A stretch of DNA of 52,948 nt from Glomus cerebriforme (lineage: Eukaryota > Glomeromycota > Glomeromycetes > Glomerales > Glomeraceae): positions 107,285-160,232 of the forward strand of contig QKYT01000019.1 in assembly GCA_003550305.1 (NCBI GenBank). The letters run 5' to 3'. The position numbers and the translations under genes were made by a program. Of the stretch, positions 1-11,227 are shown one piece after another; the first letter of the stretch is position 1, and the number at the start of each line of letters is the position of its first letter. Below the pieces are notes generated by a model. The model made no database searches and had not been told where the DNA came from. It saw nothing but the letters and a program-made list of their open reading frames with translations.

Positions 1-132
1 ACTAATTTTAGTACGGTTATAGAAATCTTCAAATACATAATTTTTAATAAGTTGATTAGAAATAGCATTTTCAATCCAGTTAATTCCTTCATTTGAATTG
101 TCAGTAACTTCAAGTTCGGCGTTATTAGACAT
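1..132 (-). CDS. Kinase-Sel1 family protein, first exon, cut by window edge
   Basis: Read on the minus strand from the ATG at 132, this encodes the N-terminus of a kinase closely matching the gene starting at 39869: MSNNAELEV, then the conserved stretch INWIENAISNQLIK, then EDFY-R-TKI, where the glycine-rich ATP loop should begin. The last visible residue is Ser where the 39869 copy has Gly of GSGGFG. The catalytic region lies outside the window, so it cannot be judged whether the gene is intact. The upstream 330 bases also match those of the two other copies, so the promoter was duplicated with the gene. The kinase assignment rests on the paralogue, not on catalytic motifs seen here. Confidence 0.75.
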   Translation of the reverse strand, partial: MSNNAELEVTDNSNEGINWIENAISNQLIKNYVFEDFYNRTKIS

Positions 133-720
133 TTTTGTGTATGGAAAATTTTTCTGCTGTGGAATTTTAATTTTACGCAACTTTTTTTTTTTTTAAAAAA
201 AAAAAAAAAATTTTTTTTTTGTCTATTTATAAATAACCAAACATGGTGTTACCAAGTATCAATAGAATGTCGATTACTTCATTATGATTTTGGTTGGACA
301 GCTTTTTATGCATTAGAGCTTGCATTTAATCTAACCATAAATTCATATTAGAATAACAAAATCGAAGATATTTTATTAAAAAAAATATATATTTTTTTTT
401 TATTCAGCATATGTTTCAATAAATTAAATTGAAATAAAGAAAAATAATAATGAATAATGTGATACACCTATTGATTTTCAATATGCTGCGCCAACAATTT
501 TTAAAAAAAAATTCAAAGATTATCGTACCTCAGTTTGTAATTTAAATTGTAATGTTAATATAGAAGTTGTTCTAATATTGAAGATTCAATTTTATTCGCG
601 TATACAACGTCGTTATGAAAAAAAGATGTAAGATCATAAAATAGCTTATTAGATGAAACATGAATATTTATAATTTATAACGTAATTTATTTATAAAATT
701 TGTGAATTTAATTGATTATA
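133..720 (-). promoter_or_regulatory. Upstream region of the left-edge kinase gene, shared with two paralogues
   Basis: This has no coding content. Bases 133-345 align well with the sequence upstream of the ATGs at 32368 and 39869: an A/T homopolymer tract, then an ACCAAACATGGT segment, then AGTATCAATAGAATGTCGAT. It is therefore a duplicated 5' flank and probably holds the promoter. Similarity fades beyond about 560. No defined promoter element could be assigned. Confidence 0.5.
182..220. promoter_or_regulatory. T13-A16-T10 homopolymer tract before a kinase start codon
   Basis: A run of T, then A, then T lies 50 bases upstream of the ATG at 132. Equivalent tracts occur at 32415-32439 and 39919-39949, 46-50 bases before the ATGs of the paralogues. 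Poly(dA:dT) tracts are known to exclude nucleosomes in fungal promoters. That role here is inferred. Confidence 0.45.
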
Positions 721-771
721 ATCATGATAAAATATGTTGAATTGGTTTTTGGTTGTGGTGTGTGTGGGGGG

Positions 772-789
772 GGTGTGCCATGGCACACC
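772..789. repeat. 18-bp perfect palindrome after a G-run
   Basis: GGTGTGCCATGGCACACC is a perfect inverted repeat with no loop. It follows directly on a GT-rich stretch with an eight-base G run, which is unusual in such AT-rich DNA. The surrounding open frame at 753-947 ends in poly-lysine from an A run and is not a credible gene. Bases 790-1790 show nothing beyond AT-rich DNA. Confidence 0.6.
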
Positions 790-1793
790 ACTTCTCACAT
801 TATACATTAAACAAAAAAATATTCAAAATTTACTGTTTGATTAGTTTTTTCCTCGCTTTAATTTTTTGCTTTAATATGATGTTAATCAAACAATCAAATT
901 TGAACAGTCTTATATCAAAAAAAAAAAAAAAAAAAAAAATTGTTTAAATTGAATTATTAGATACATATTTTTATTTTACAAGAGTCATGTTTATTTTTAT
1001 TTAATTAATATTGAAATGAATTTAAATATTTTATGAGAAAAAAGAGTAAAATATTTAACAAAAAATCTTCTTTTTATGTCTAAAAAGGGTACTATTTAGA
1101 AAAAGAAAAAATTTCAGAAAGATCGGGAGAACGCTATAATTGACATCAGAAAACTGGAAAAAATGAATCATATGCTCAATACAGAAGAGACAAAAATTTA
1201 AAGTCAAACAAGACCTATCACACACTAATTGTAACAGGAAGAAAAATTATACAAAATTGAATAATAATATTTGTAAAAAAAATATGACATATTAAAACTA
1301 ATTTGAAGCAAAAAGAGAAAATCGACGAAAAAAAAAATATTTTTAATTTTTAAAATAACCAAACGGTACACCGTATAATACATCATTTTATTTTGGTTTG
1401 AATTTTGGGACGTAATTTGTATTATATCTAGACCTAGAATAATAATAAACAGACAAAATTATAATTAACATATTTGAAATCGAATGTTAAATTGTTATTA
1501 ATATGATGAAACAAAAAAAGGGTTGTTACGTTTAGATTAATCAGTATAAATAATCAGTATAAATAAAAGACTTCAAAAGGTAAGCTGTATAACCAAATTG
1601 ACATCATCGTCAGACAAAAAAAATCAGCCGCACTACTATTTATTAACATATGATCTAATACAATTCTAAAAAGGGGTACGATCTACATACAACGTGAAAT
1701 AAACAAAGAAAATATGATATATCAGATATCTATAAAATAAACATAAACAAAATTCTATTATCTGTTATCGTAAAAAAAATATATATATCAAAA

Positions 1794-2700
1794 ATGAATT
1801 TTCTTGCAAAAGTAGGAGTCTGTTTCTTAATAATTATTGTTCTTATTTTGTCCTTGGGTGGATTAGCGTCTTTTTCATTAGGTAAGAATTTATCTATCGT
1901 TATAAAAAATTTAAAATCATTTATTTAATTTTTTATATTTTATTCAAAAAAAAAAATAATAATAAAATTTAGAGATCGCAAAAATTGCGCTTTTTAATCA
2001 GACAAATGGAGAGTTAAAGTTACATCCCATGGATTATGTGTAAGTAATAATAAACATATTATATTATTAATAAAATTAATTTAACAATATATATCTGATA
2101 TATATATATATATTTTTTTTTAATAGATATTTAACCGCACTTTTTTTGGGCAGTACGTTATTGATTTTAAGATTTTAAAGAAATATTTTTAAATCATTAC
2201 AATTTTTAATAATTATTTTTTCCAAAATTTTGTAGTGAACGGTCTCTGGTGTTGTAGAAGTGATGAAAATAATAATACTTTTGGAATATGGTAATTAATT
2301 ATTTATTTATTGATATTATTATTTTTGATTTTTACAATTCGAGATAATTAACTTATTTGAATTTAAACAAAGTGGAGGTATAATTTCTTTAGTAATCATA
2401 AGTAAGTTTCACTTTTTTTTTTTAGAGGTTTTTTTTTTATTTGAAGTAAATTTTTATTAACTTTAACAATTTTTTTTAATAGTTTTATATACTGTTTTCA
2501 CGATAAACGAAATGGGAGATATTCCATTTTTTTGTCCAGAAAATTATCCTTATTCGTCACATTTAATTCATACAGCATGTCAAGTGAGAGCTGCGAATCT
2601 GTTAATAATATGGATATCTCCTGTTTTATCATTGTTGGTAGTTATAATGGCACTTATAATTGCTTTTTGTTGTACCGATAGTGATGAGTGTTGTGTTTAA
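1794..2700 (+). CDS. Small four-helix membrane protein, six exons
   Basis: Six exons joined by GT-AG introns keep one frame: 1794-1881, 1973-2039, 2127-2152, 2236-2290, 2373-2401 and 2483-2700, giving 160 residues. The ATG follows an A-rich leader. Residues 1-30 form a hydrophobic segment (VGVCFLIIIVLILSLGG), a second weak one surrounds YLTALFLGM, a third is GGIISLVIIILYTVF, and the fourth is a long SPVLSLLVVIMALIIAFCC near the C-terminus. The protein ends in a Cys/Asp tail, TDSDECCV. A Cys-containing loop lies between helices three and four. The topology recalls MARVEL or SUR7-like four-helix proteins, but no signature motif was recognised. The 26-nt exon 3 uses a GTACGT donor and is the least certain part. 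Function is unknown and the plasma membrane is a guess. Confidence 0.6.
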
Positions 2701-3450
2701 TGAGATTAATCTTTATAATTTTCCTATTTTTCTATTTTTCTTTCTTTTTTTTAATTTTAATTAAAAATATTTTATCACTTTGTATATAAAAATATAATAA
2801 ATAGACGAAAAAAATTTATGTTTATATAGAAGTGTAATTAAGCTCATATTATATAATGTAATGAATTTTTGGGAACTGGCGTTAACGGAGGAAAATAATT
2901 CGGATTTAATATCTTTTCATTTTTTTTTTTTAACATATAGTATAAAATTTTCTAACAGTTTTTTTATATTTAGTTCTAACATTATTTAAATAATAAATTT
3001 AGCAAATAATATTAAAAGAGTTGTATAATAAATGAAAACTCATATTTTGATTTCAGGTAACTAGATTAGGTTGATGAGCGGCGACTTTGTCGCAGCCAGT
3101 TATTTTTAATTTATCATCAAATTTGACATCATGAAAAACAAAATAACTTTGTAAATCTTGACCGGATAATTTAATGGGTTATATCATCCACCATACTGTA
3201 TATGGAAGATCATTAAATTATACGGCCGAAATGAGTTTTTTTTTTAGTTTTAAGAAATTATAGATAACAGATAAATAAATAAAAGTAAAAAAATCAATCA
3301 TATTCTTTAATAAATATTGATTCTGCTACTTATTATTCAATATTATTCTTGTTTCATTTAATATTTATATTTAATATTGAATTAATTAATTACATACAAA
3401 AATATTTAATTAAAAATAAGTCACTCAACAAATTTATTCACAATCTAATA
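2701..3450. other. Intergenic, AT-rich, no gene seen
   Basis: This is the 3' flank of the membrane protein gene. It holds a short GC-richer hairpin, GCGAC-TTT-GTCGC, at about 3082-3094. No reading frame with recognisable content was found. Confidence 0.4.
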
Positions 3451-3452
3451 AT

Positions 3453-3588
3453 TTATTGGAGCTTCAAGAATTTTGTACAAATTTAATGGTTAAATCTCCT
3501 GAAAAAATATTTAAATCATTTGATTTTACTTCACTTTCTAAAAAATCTTTAATTTTACTTATTAAACAAGAAAGAGAAAACTATTAAT
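3453..3588 (+). pseudogene. BTB/BACK-domain gene fragment
   Basis: About 45 codons read LLELQEFCTNLMVKSPEKIF, then KSFDFTSLSKKSLILLIKQE, then a stop. This resembles the BACK region of the BTB-BACK-TLDc/Kelch proteins that are numerous in Rhizophagus (recognised from memory, by the pattern ELxxFCxxLxxxxPExIFxSxxFTSL). There is no BTB part upstream and nothing readable follows, so it is a relic. BTB proteins normally act as substrate adaptors for cullin-3 ubiquitin ligases. A second BACK scrap lies near 46.3 kb. Confidence 0.5.
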
Positions 3589-3643
3589 CAAACTACATTT
3601 AAATATTTTAAAAAAGTAATTAAACCTTTTAATACTAACTCAA

Positions 3644-4161
3644 TTAGATAAATGGGTAGGATATGATGATTATAGTGTTATCTATAAGCTGAGAAAAGAA
3701 GAAACTCAATTGACGGATGAAAGAGATTGGAAGAGATTTTTAACTGAATACCAAAATATACAATTTATACAATATACTGTAATTTATAAAGTACTTACAA
3801 ATAATAATATTTATTTAGACAAAAATGATGATACTATTGGTGTTTTACAAGACTCAAGAAAAAAGAAAGGAAAAGCTGTTGCTAATATTGTTCCAAAAGA
3901 ATCTAACCTATCCGAGGAAGGAAGTAAAATAGCAACATATGTAATGTTAATATCACAAAAACATTATTGTGCAGAGTATCAGAGATTATTAAGTTTCGTA
4001 TGACACGGTGTAATGTTTTTTGTGATGTCTTAAAATATATTAATTTATTTATAAAATGAATGTAATTTTAGGAATACGCATTAGCAACAATAGATGAGCC
4101 TCATATATTTAATAATAAAACAAGATGTGTATGTGATTTAGCGAAGAAGGAACTTTATTAA
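3644..4161 (+). pseudogene. Unrecognised two-exon gene fragment
   Basis: An open stretch at 3644-3997 (LDKWVGYDDYSVIYKL..., later DERDWKRFLTEYQNIQ) ends at a plausible GTATGA donor. A 74-base intron ends in TTTTAG before 4072, and the second exon continues in frame as EYALATIDEPHIFNNKTRCV... to a TAA at 4161. A different frame after about 4140 reads EEGTLLKTLHWILAPNCI, which suggests a frameshift. No credible start codon was found. The product is unknown. The charged, Lys-rich central part offers no motif that could be named. Confidence 0.35.
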
Positions 4162-5820
4162 AAACATTACATTGGATCTTAGCACCTAATTGTATAATAA
4201 TTTTAATGATGGTGATAGAATTGAATAAAGGTTAAAATCACAAATTGTTTCAAATTATTTGAATCTTAACCTAGACCCCAGTGTCTAGGATAATATCCTA
4301 GACCCCAAATTTTGATTGGCTCATCATTAGCAGCATATTTGTTTACCATTTCGCCATTTATATTCATTATAATAAATTTTCCCTCTTAATTTTATAAAAA
4401 TTTATTTTAATATTTGAGAAGTTTATTAATTAATAAAGTTAAATATTATTTTGCTAATAACATAACTTCATATAATATCATAAAGTTGGAAACATTTTTA
4501 TTAACTAATAATTTTATAATAGACGCGTTTTCACAACATAATTTCAGCACTTTGGTCATAATAAACAGGCGAAAAATGTCTAATAGCAGTTATTAATAAG
4601 GTATGTAAATAACCTATACATTAATTTTTCATGAGTTTGATATAAAATATGAATGTCTTTTAATAATATCAAAACGCGGTTTTTTTTTTTTACTTTCAAG
4701 GTATAATTTAAACATTTTGGCCAAAGAAAGCAAGTGAAAGATACTTAAGTAAAGTTATTCAGAAAGTATTGTGATTTTTGTATATTTGATTTCATGAGAC
4801 TGGCTTAAATAGTTATCTGTTATGAATTTTTTTGTAAATTCTTTTTTTTTTTTTGTAACGTAAATAGCATAATATTTAATAAAATTTTATATATATCTTT
4901 ATTTATTCTTTAATATTTTAAAAATATACAAAAGTGCAAAAATTTTTTATTCTTCTAAAAATATTAAAAATACATGAAATAAAGTAAATTTTTATTTATT
5001 TATTTTTTTTTAAAAAAAAATCGAAGTGCGCGAAAATTTCAAAGATAAATGTTACACAAATAATCATTATTGAACCAATCATATTTAAGGAAGGGTCGGT
5101 GCCAAAAAATTTAAAAATAGTTACGTGACAGATTTACTGGGTAATACAAGAATCATAAAATTAAATGAATTACGGGTGTCTGTTATGCCATAAATAATTT
5201 TGACTAAATAATTTGGTACTTCACTTAACAGTTATCACAAAAGGTGACTTGTTGCCCTTGCTGCACAGATTACAAAACTAGATCAAGCGTAAATTTTAGA
5301 ACATAATTAATTAAAAAGGTAGTTTTTTTTTATAAATAGACAAAATAAATTTGATGAGATCAGATAAAAGGGATAGATTAGATATTTGAATTATTAAATA
5401 TTATTTTATTTTTGATCAGAAAAGTAACCTTTCTATAGAAAAGTATGAAATATTTTGGAATGTTTTTTATTAATGGATGAAATCCCTAAAACTTAAAATT
5501 TTTACAAGCAGTTGATTAGAAATAATATAATATAACGTTAATTTAATTAATAAGAAAAAAATGAATATTATTAAATAGATTTGAAACAAAATGGTTATGT
5601 AATGTTGGAGAAAGAGTATTAAGTAATACAATTAGTAGTATGTTATTGATCTGATTGATTGCAATAATGATTTAATAAAAGCATTGGGATAATATAAAAT
5701 AATTCAAGATTACTATGAATTATTATTTCTAATATTACATAAATTTATAAAAGATCTTTTCATATAAAAAATAAAAAAATACCACCATCTTTTTCAAGAA
5801 AATTTTTACATAATTAAACA
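4162..5820. other. Intergenic; one hairpin repeat, no gene seen
   Basis: The short motif CCTAGACCCC occurs at 4270-4279 and 4297-4306, with the reverse copy GTCTAGG at 4283-4289 forming a hairpin with the first. The rest is AT-rich with homopolymer runs. The open frame at 4414-4596 lacks an ATG and protein-like composition. Confidence 0.45.
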
Positions 5821-5839
5821 TTCTTTATAATTTTTATAT

Positions 5840-6060
5840 TTCCTTTTTTTTTCTTTTGATTTTCCTTTGAACTTTCTTCATAATATTATATTTTCTTTTT
5901 TTCTTTTGATTTTCCTTTAAATTCTCTCTTATCTTCCTTATACTGCATATGAGGTTTTTCTCATATTAGGCAAGGAAAAACCAGTCAGATAGTTGAGTAT
6001 TTCCTAACTGGCTGGTTTGGTTTATTTTTTCTTATATTGTGTAAGGATGGCAATGGTCCT
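5840..6060 (-). repeat. Dispersed hairpin repeat, copy 1, reversed
   Basis: A pyrimidine-rich lead is followed by a hairpin whose arms are CCTTATACTGCATATGAG and CTCATATTAGGCAAGG (about 5936-5975). A second inverted pair, AACCAGTCAG and CTGGCTGGTT, lies at about 5978-6020. The same pattern is found in the opposite orientation at 12.15-12.44, 46.80-46.96 and 49.37-49.61 kb. It probably marks a non-autonomous mobile element, but its ends are undefined. Confidence 0.5.
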
Positions 6061-6374
6061 GTCATCAGTCAGTCATGACCAGTGAGGAACTCCCACCTCT
6101 TTCGAAAATTAGCAAACACTTTTCCGACGAACACATACTGTACATATCATCATACAGCATCCACCACTTCGAGCCATGAACAGAAATTACTTGACTGAAT
6201 CGCTCTGTTGGAGGAATCGCTTAACAAGTCCACACATGGTATGTAACCCATTAATTCTCTTCATTTATGAATGGAATTTGGGCTGGGTGCTGAAATCTTC
6301 AATATTTACTAACCACCCATTGCATTATAGAGTTCATTGTTGTTGTTAGCCTGAAACGAATGAAGGGTTTCAAG

Positions 6375-7207
6375 TGAATCATAAACATTGAAGAAGCAAC
6401 CCTCGATGGCCTCAAAAATTCCATACGTGAAATGAACCTTAGGTCACCAGCACTTGAAAATGATGGAGTGGTGCTAAACTTCACATATGAAGTAGATAGA
6501 TTTTCACCTCGAAATGATCAAGACTTCAGCAAAATGCTCCAGCAGTTCGTATCGAAGAACAATTTCAAACTTGTCATGACCACAGAGATACTATCAAAAG
6601 CTTTCTCAGAGTGGTCATTTCCAAAATTGTGCCAGCTTTATGGTCTCAGTGAATCAGATGACCCATCATTATCTGTATTCCCACCTTTCACTTGCGAGTA
6701 TAAAGACCTGAAAGACAATTCATCCCAAGTGATACTTTGAAATCTTATAACCGAGCTGGAGGCCCATTTCAAGTCCTTTCCAATCAGTGGAAATAAAGCA
6801 TCGAAATCACAATATGTTTGTTCTTACCTTGTCATTGGGGTAAATCTATATGAGGGTAAGTTTGAACTTCGTCCAGAAAAAAATATTACAGGACCTAATG
6901 GATATGGACCAGTCGATTTTGCAATAGATTTACTCTAATCCGCAAAAACTGTTGGCGTGACTGAAGTAAAGGACGAAGATTTTTATAAGGGCATTGCTCA
7001 AAATGCTGTACAACTTGAATCAGCTTTATCAAACTGTAAGCGTAAAGCAAGTGAGATGGAAGAAGGAGATGTCTTTATGGGAAAGACTTTTGGGATAATT
7101 ACAGATGCGGAAAAATGGTATTTTATATAATGTTCACTAGTTAATGAAGGGTAGCCATCATTTAAGCTAGGAATAGATAGAAGGGTATTGCTTGAAAAAA
7201 CAATCAT
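6375..7207 (+). pseudogene. PD-(D/E)XK nuclease-like protein, pseudogene
   Basis: One reading frame runs about 275 codons without a frameshift but is broken by four stops: TGA at about 6738, TAA at about 6937, TAA at about 7127 and TAG at about 7151. It starts near IEEATLDGLKNSIREM, with no sure ATG (a possible upstream exon begins with the ATG at 6176). The C-terminal part shows GPVDFAID, then GVTEVKDEDF, then GIAQNAVQLESAL, then EKWYF. An Asp followed by an ExK motif after a hydrophobic strand is the pattern of PD-(D/E)XK nuclease folds. Similar proteins are remembered from Rhizophagus next to Crinkler-type genes. All four stops fit C-to-T changes of CGA, CAA or CAG. It cannot make a full product without read-through. 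Confidence 0.55.
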
Positions 7208-7353
7208 GTATTATAAAAAAATATATATCAGTGAACAAAGTTCACAATCTTTGTGTTTATTTTTTATCTTATATTAATAAAACGTTTTTACATTTGCAAC
7301 ATAACATTGAATATTTCCTATAATCCTATCACATAAAAAAAATTTTATTGATC

Positions 7354-7873
7354 ATGTCAAGCACTTAATCCAATGATTCATTAACCTTGAAAGATAAGGA
7401 AACGGATGCTTTCTTATTAGATGAAGTGCATAAGAAAAAAGTTAGTGATGAGATTAGGCAACACAACAGGGAGAAGAAACTACTGCTAATCAGGAGGCAC
7501 CCTCGATTTTCCAGAATATTTCTTCTGTGAAAACAGATCAGAAAATTTGAAAAAAAATGGAAACTCCATCACGAGTGACGATCGGAATTACATATGCATT
7601 GATCATGACAAAATATCACAGTTTTTAATAACCGCAGTGTAAATATTTTTTTCCTGATACCATTATATTGGGCTGATATCCCTTTTGATTTTTACATACA
7701 GGATATACAGAATAGCATCAAATTATTCTACTGTAAATTAAGGAGTGCCTGATGATAAGATTCAGATACATAGTGCGATCCTTGTATTTAGGAAAGCACC
7801 AGCCAATAAGATTTTTGATATAGTAATTGATAATAATTTGGCATTGATTATTTGGGAAGATCGATATAAATAA
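7354..7873 (+). pseudogene. Unrecognised accessory gene relic
   Basis: Several readable blocks lie in order on the plus strand. First is MSST-stop-SNDSLTLKDKETDAFLL, running into DEVHKKKVSDEIRQHNREKK. After a shift comes LDFPEYFFCENRSENLKKNG to QFLITAV. After a likely intron ending in ACATACAG come a further stop and DDKIQIHSAILVFRKAPANK, ending in WEDRYK and TAA at 7873. At least two stops and one frameshift show it is dead. The charged first block resembles the N-terminal regions of accessory proteins in these fungi, but no domain can be named. It lies directly after the nuclease-like pseudogene and could be a separate gene or a rearranged part of it. Confidence 0.35.
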
Positions 7874-8130
7874 AAAATTTTCATATTTCTTTAGTCTCTA
7901 CTGCAAATAGTTCTAAAGAAAGACTAATCTTTAAATAACAGATATTTTATGCACATACAAACGAACATTTATTAATAAAAAGAGATAGATTTGATTGATT
8001 GAGTTTTCTTTTACATTGCTGTTAAGATTAATATAAAAAAGGTTTTGACATGTTTACATTTTTTTCACATAGAAATAACTAACCAAGTTAAAGAAAAATG
8101 ACATCAGTTATTCTCATCATAAACTATTCT
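7874..8130. other. Intergenic between convergent relics
   Basis: AT-rich spacer between the plus-strand relic ending at 7873 and the minus-strand Crinkler-like relic ending at 8131. It presumably held both 3' ends. No motif was seen. Confidence 0.35.
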
Positions 8131-9374
8131 CTAATCGCTCACACACTTTCCATGCAATTCAGCTTCATTCATTCCCCAAATAACTTTCCATTTGAAACTC
8201 TTGATAATTAAGTCCGTTCTGTCATTCTTATATATTAATTTCGCACTTCCATTATTTTTGTCATAAATTACATGAACGGGAGTAACATTAGAGCATTCTT
8301 GTCCAAAGTAGTTATTTAGTTTAAAACTTTCAGTATTATTACAGAGATGGACCAAATACATGGAGGAGCAATTATGAAGCTTTGAATAATCTTTGGCATG
8401 CTTAACATGTTCATCAAACACTTTTTTGGTTGCTACGGTGATGAGTTCATACCCATAAGCAGGACTTGGAAAACCATCCTTGAGAAGAATATCCAAATGC
8501 AGACGAGGATCACCTGAATCATCATTATATTCCTTTACCTCAGGAAGGACATGGTAAAAACTGTTCAGATAGGATTGGGCAAGTAGTTGCTTCAAAATGC
8601 TTATGAAAACAGCTTCGAATGCATACTCAGATGGTTCATTGGTGGTTTTATTAAGGACTTTTTTGGTGAAAATGTGCTGAATGGGTAAGTTCTTTATGAA
8701 ATAAAGCATTTAGTATAAGAATGAACACTGTTCATTTCTAATGATAAATAACTTAATAATATCTACCTCAATAGTACGCTCTAACAATCATTTGGGGTTA
8801 ATTCCTGGCTTTGGATCTCCCTCAGATAGCTTGATCTCAGGTGTAGATATTTCATAAGAAAAGATATTACGAAGGATAGGTGCAGAACATGCAAGTAAGA
8901 CATCTTTATAGCCCAGGTTTTTTTCAACAATAACCATTCCCTCTGCAAGGAGGAATTTCACATCAGGATCATTCTTTACCCAGAGCAAAAAAAAGGTGAA
9001 TAATCAATAATATTATAATAAATCAAATACAGCAACTGATAAGTGTGTACTCACCTCAGAACCTATATAAGTTCTTTGGCGAAGAACACGCCAAGGATAT
9101 TTCTCTGATTTTTTGATAGATTAGGGAGAGATTTAGCGATGGATTCATATGTTGCTTTCCCACTTATATATGTAATTAGATTATAAGCCTCCTTATTCCA
9201 GTCATCTCAATTCGCGCCTGTCCACCATGATTTTAGACTCAATATAATGGCACAATGAACTAACGAGGCCCTTGTGCCTATGGGGGAGTAAGTAAATTTC
9301 CCATGAAATTCCATTTTCATCTAATTCAAAGTTCATGTCACTAGAATACTGATGAAGAAGCTTCCGGATCTCTG
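8131..9374 (-). pseudogene. Crinkler-like protein, C-terminal part, pseudogene
   Basis: Three minus-strand exons can be read: 9374 to about 9052, about 8988 to 8772, and 8709 to 8131. The first gives EIRKLLHQYSSDMNFELDEN and, after a shift and two stops (TGA, TAG), NQRNILGVFFAKELI. The second has FLLAEGMVIVEKNLGYKDVL and a TGA before LLERTIE. The last is open for 192 codons, with LPIQHIFTKKVLNKTTNEPS, a region RLHLDILL-KDG-AYGYELI that could be a PD-(D/E)XK-type core, and VIWGMNEAELHGK at the end. This order matches the C-terminal halves of Crinkler-type proteins remembered from Rhizophagus; their N-terminal domain is not seen upstream. Crinklers are modular proteins studied as host-directed effectors in oomycetes. 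The stops make this copy non-functional or heavily truncated. Confidence 0.55.
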
Positions 9375-10495
9375 CTAAAGTAAAAAAATTTATTTAATAA
9401 AAAAAAAACCTAATAAAAAAAAGAACGAATTATCTATGGAAATTAATTCTTGTACATGTAAACTTGAAAATCGTAGATCCAAAGGTGGTCTGTGATTGTG
9501 CCAATCAATAGGAATATGGTGATTATGTAAACAGCTTGACATCTGTTATTTTCTAAGAAAATGTTATTTTATAGGTATGAAATTTTTTGTTGATCATTTT
9601 TTTTTTCTAAAAAAAAAAAATCTTTCAGATGTTAAGATAAAAATGAGGCAAATTAGCCAAACTATATCACGTGATTGTCATCACGTGAAAAATTCCAATA
9701 CCACAAACTTACCACAATTTCCTCTTTTTTGATATATTTATACTCCAATCATAGGGCGAACTTGAACTTCATAAATCTCTTCACCATTTCGTATTTTTTT
9801 CCCCTTTTTATTTCTTTTCGTTTAGAGATGATTTTTTTTTGCTTTTTAGTATCTGTTAAAGATTAAAAAAAAAATGCAACAGATTTCAATCAGATAAGAA
9901 ACTTTAAAGTAAAAATATTTATCATGTTCAATTGTAAATCCATGTCTATATAATTATATTTTTAATTACGCAATACTAATTATTTTGTAAATACTAATAA
10001 ATTTATAGAAAATTTAAATGCAATATTTTATATTATAAAAATACTATTATCACATTTAATTTACCAATTAAATATTTTTTAAAGTTATGATTAATATATA
10101 CTTTATTTTTTATTAAAGAAAAAAATGGGTTGATTATTTGACATAAATGGAAATAATAAGTACGTAAATAGTGTTTTAAATGTAAGAAAAAATTTAAGAG
10201 ATGTAAAAAAATTAGAATATCTTTTAAGAATTATTGTAAATCTTACTAACATTAACCACTTACATCACATGAGAAAATTTTGTAAAAAAATTTTATTTAG
10301 CATACAAGTTTTTTTAGTTCATGATTTTTAATAATAATAATAAAACAATTTGTATTTTTATTTGATAAATTTTAATAAAATAACGATAAAATAAAAAAAA
10401 AATATGAGAATAAAAATGTTCATTATCAATTTGTATATTAAACTCGTGAAATTAATTAGCAAAGAAAACTTTCTTGACAAAAAAAAATTAAGAAG
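9375..10495. other. Intergenic, AT-rich, no gene seen
   Basis: Homopolymer-rich DNA. A CACGTGATTGTCATCACGTG-type inverted pair is present at 9669-9688. The open frame at 9675-9866 is hydrophobic and low-complexity with no ATG at a sensible place, so it was not called. Confidence 0.4.
9669..9688. repeat. CACGTGAT inverted repeat
   Basis: CACGTGAT and ATCACGTG lie four bases apart and form a perfect 8-bp stem. CACGTG is also the E-box core bound by bHLH factors. No gene start is nearby on either strand, so a regulatory role is only possible. Confidence 0.4.
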
Positions 10496-10854
10496 TTATT
10501 TAGTTTTTTTTTTTGTACGAGTTTTACGTTTTCCTAACGTGGATTGCGGTAATCCTATTTTCTTTTAATTTCGTATCTTTCTGAAGTAGATGTGGATTGT
10601 CGTTCCTGTGTTTTTTGATGAATAGCTTGTGCTATTGAACTATTTGTAGATAACCAAGGTATCTTTTCTTTAGTAGATTTTGTTGAGGCAACAGTTGTTT
10701 GATTTTGTGTAAAACTAAAATTATGTAATTCTACATAAAGTTGATTTTCTAGAGAAGTTAAGATGTCTGAAAAAAAAATTGATGAACCACGTTTTACTGT
10801 AAGAACTTGATTTCTTAAGTGGCTCTTATGTGGATGGACTAGTGCAATTTGCAT
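10496..10854 (-). pseudogene. Hypothetical basic protein with one frameshift
   Basis: From the ATG at 10854 the frame reads MQIALVHPHKSHLRNQVLTV, then KRGSSIFFSDILTSLENQLY, and closes at TAG near 10555 after ...RYEIKRK. A one-base shift inside an A-rich run at about 10556-10562 would continue it as IGLPQSTLGKRKTRTKKKTK to a TAA at 10496, giving a very basic C-terminal tail. Whether the shift is real or a homopolymer sequencing error cannot be told. A short exon upstream is possible. The family was not recognised. The Ser/Thr-rich middle and Lys-rich tail suggest a nuclear or nucleic-acid-binding protein, which is inference only. Confidence 0.4.
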
Positions 10855-11041
10855 CTCAGTTGGTTTATTTATTTACAACAAGTAATAAAATACAACAAAT
10901 AAATTTTACCATTGTTGCATATTAATTTTATTCTTTAAAACTGACAATAAAAGAATCTTGACAAGTCGCTTAATTGATAAATTAAAATTTAAACTCTTAA
11001 TTCTGTTGTTAAGAAATATACATATTTTATCATTTTGAAAA

Positions 11042-11170
11042 ATTGCTAAATGTCACTGAAGTGAACATCATCACAACAGCATTAGAGTAGGATTTTGGGC
11101 AGAGTTTCAATTACATTCTACCGAAATTCCATGGATTAATAAACTGTATATTGTGGTGACATTTAACAAT
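11042..11170. mobile_element. ATTGCTAAAT-type MITE, isolated copy
   Basis: A 129-bp element begins ATTGCTAAATGTCAC and ends GTGGTGACATTTAACAAT. It is the same family as the copies at 29670, 36554 and 50863, which share long terminal inverted repeats (ATTGCTAAATNTCACCGNAGGTGAT). It contains no open frame. This copy is outside the kinase-Sel1 duplications, so it is an independent insertion. Target duplications are not clear in the A/T-rich flanks. Confidence 0.65.
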
Positions 11171-11227
11171 TTTTTTTTTGACCGGATTTAATTTCAAACA
11201 GGCAGTTTTATTTGATAAAACCAAATA

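Noticed and set aside
753..947. 64-codon open frame on the plus strand
   Set aside because: It runs through the palindrome and ends in poly-Lys from an A run; no protein-like composition or splice context.
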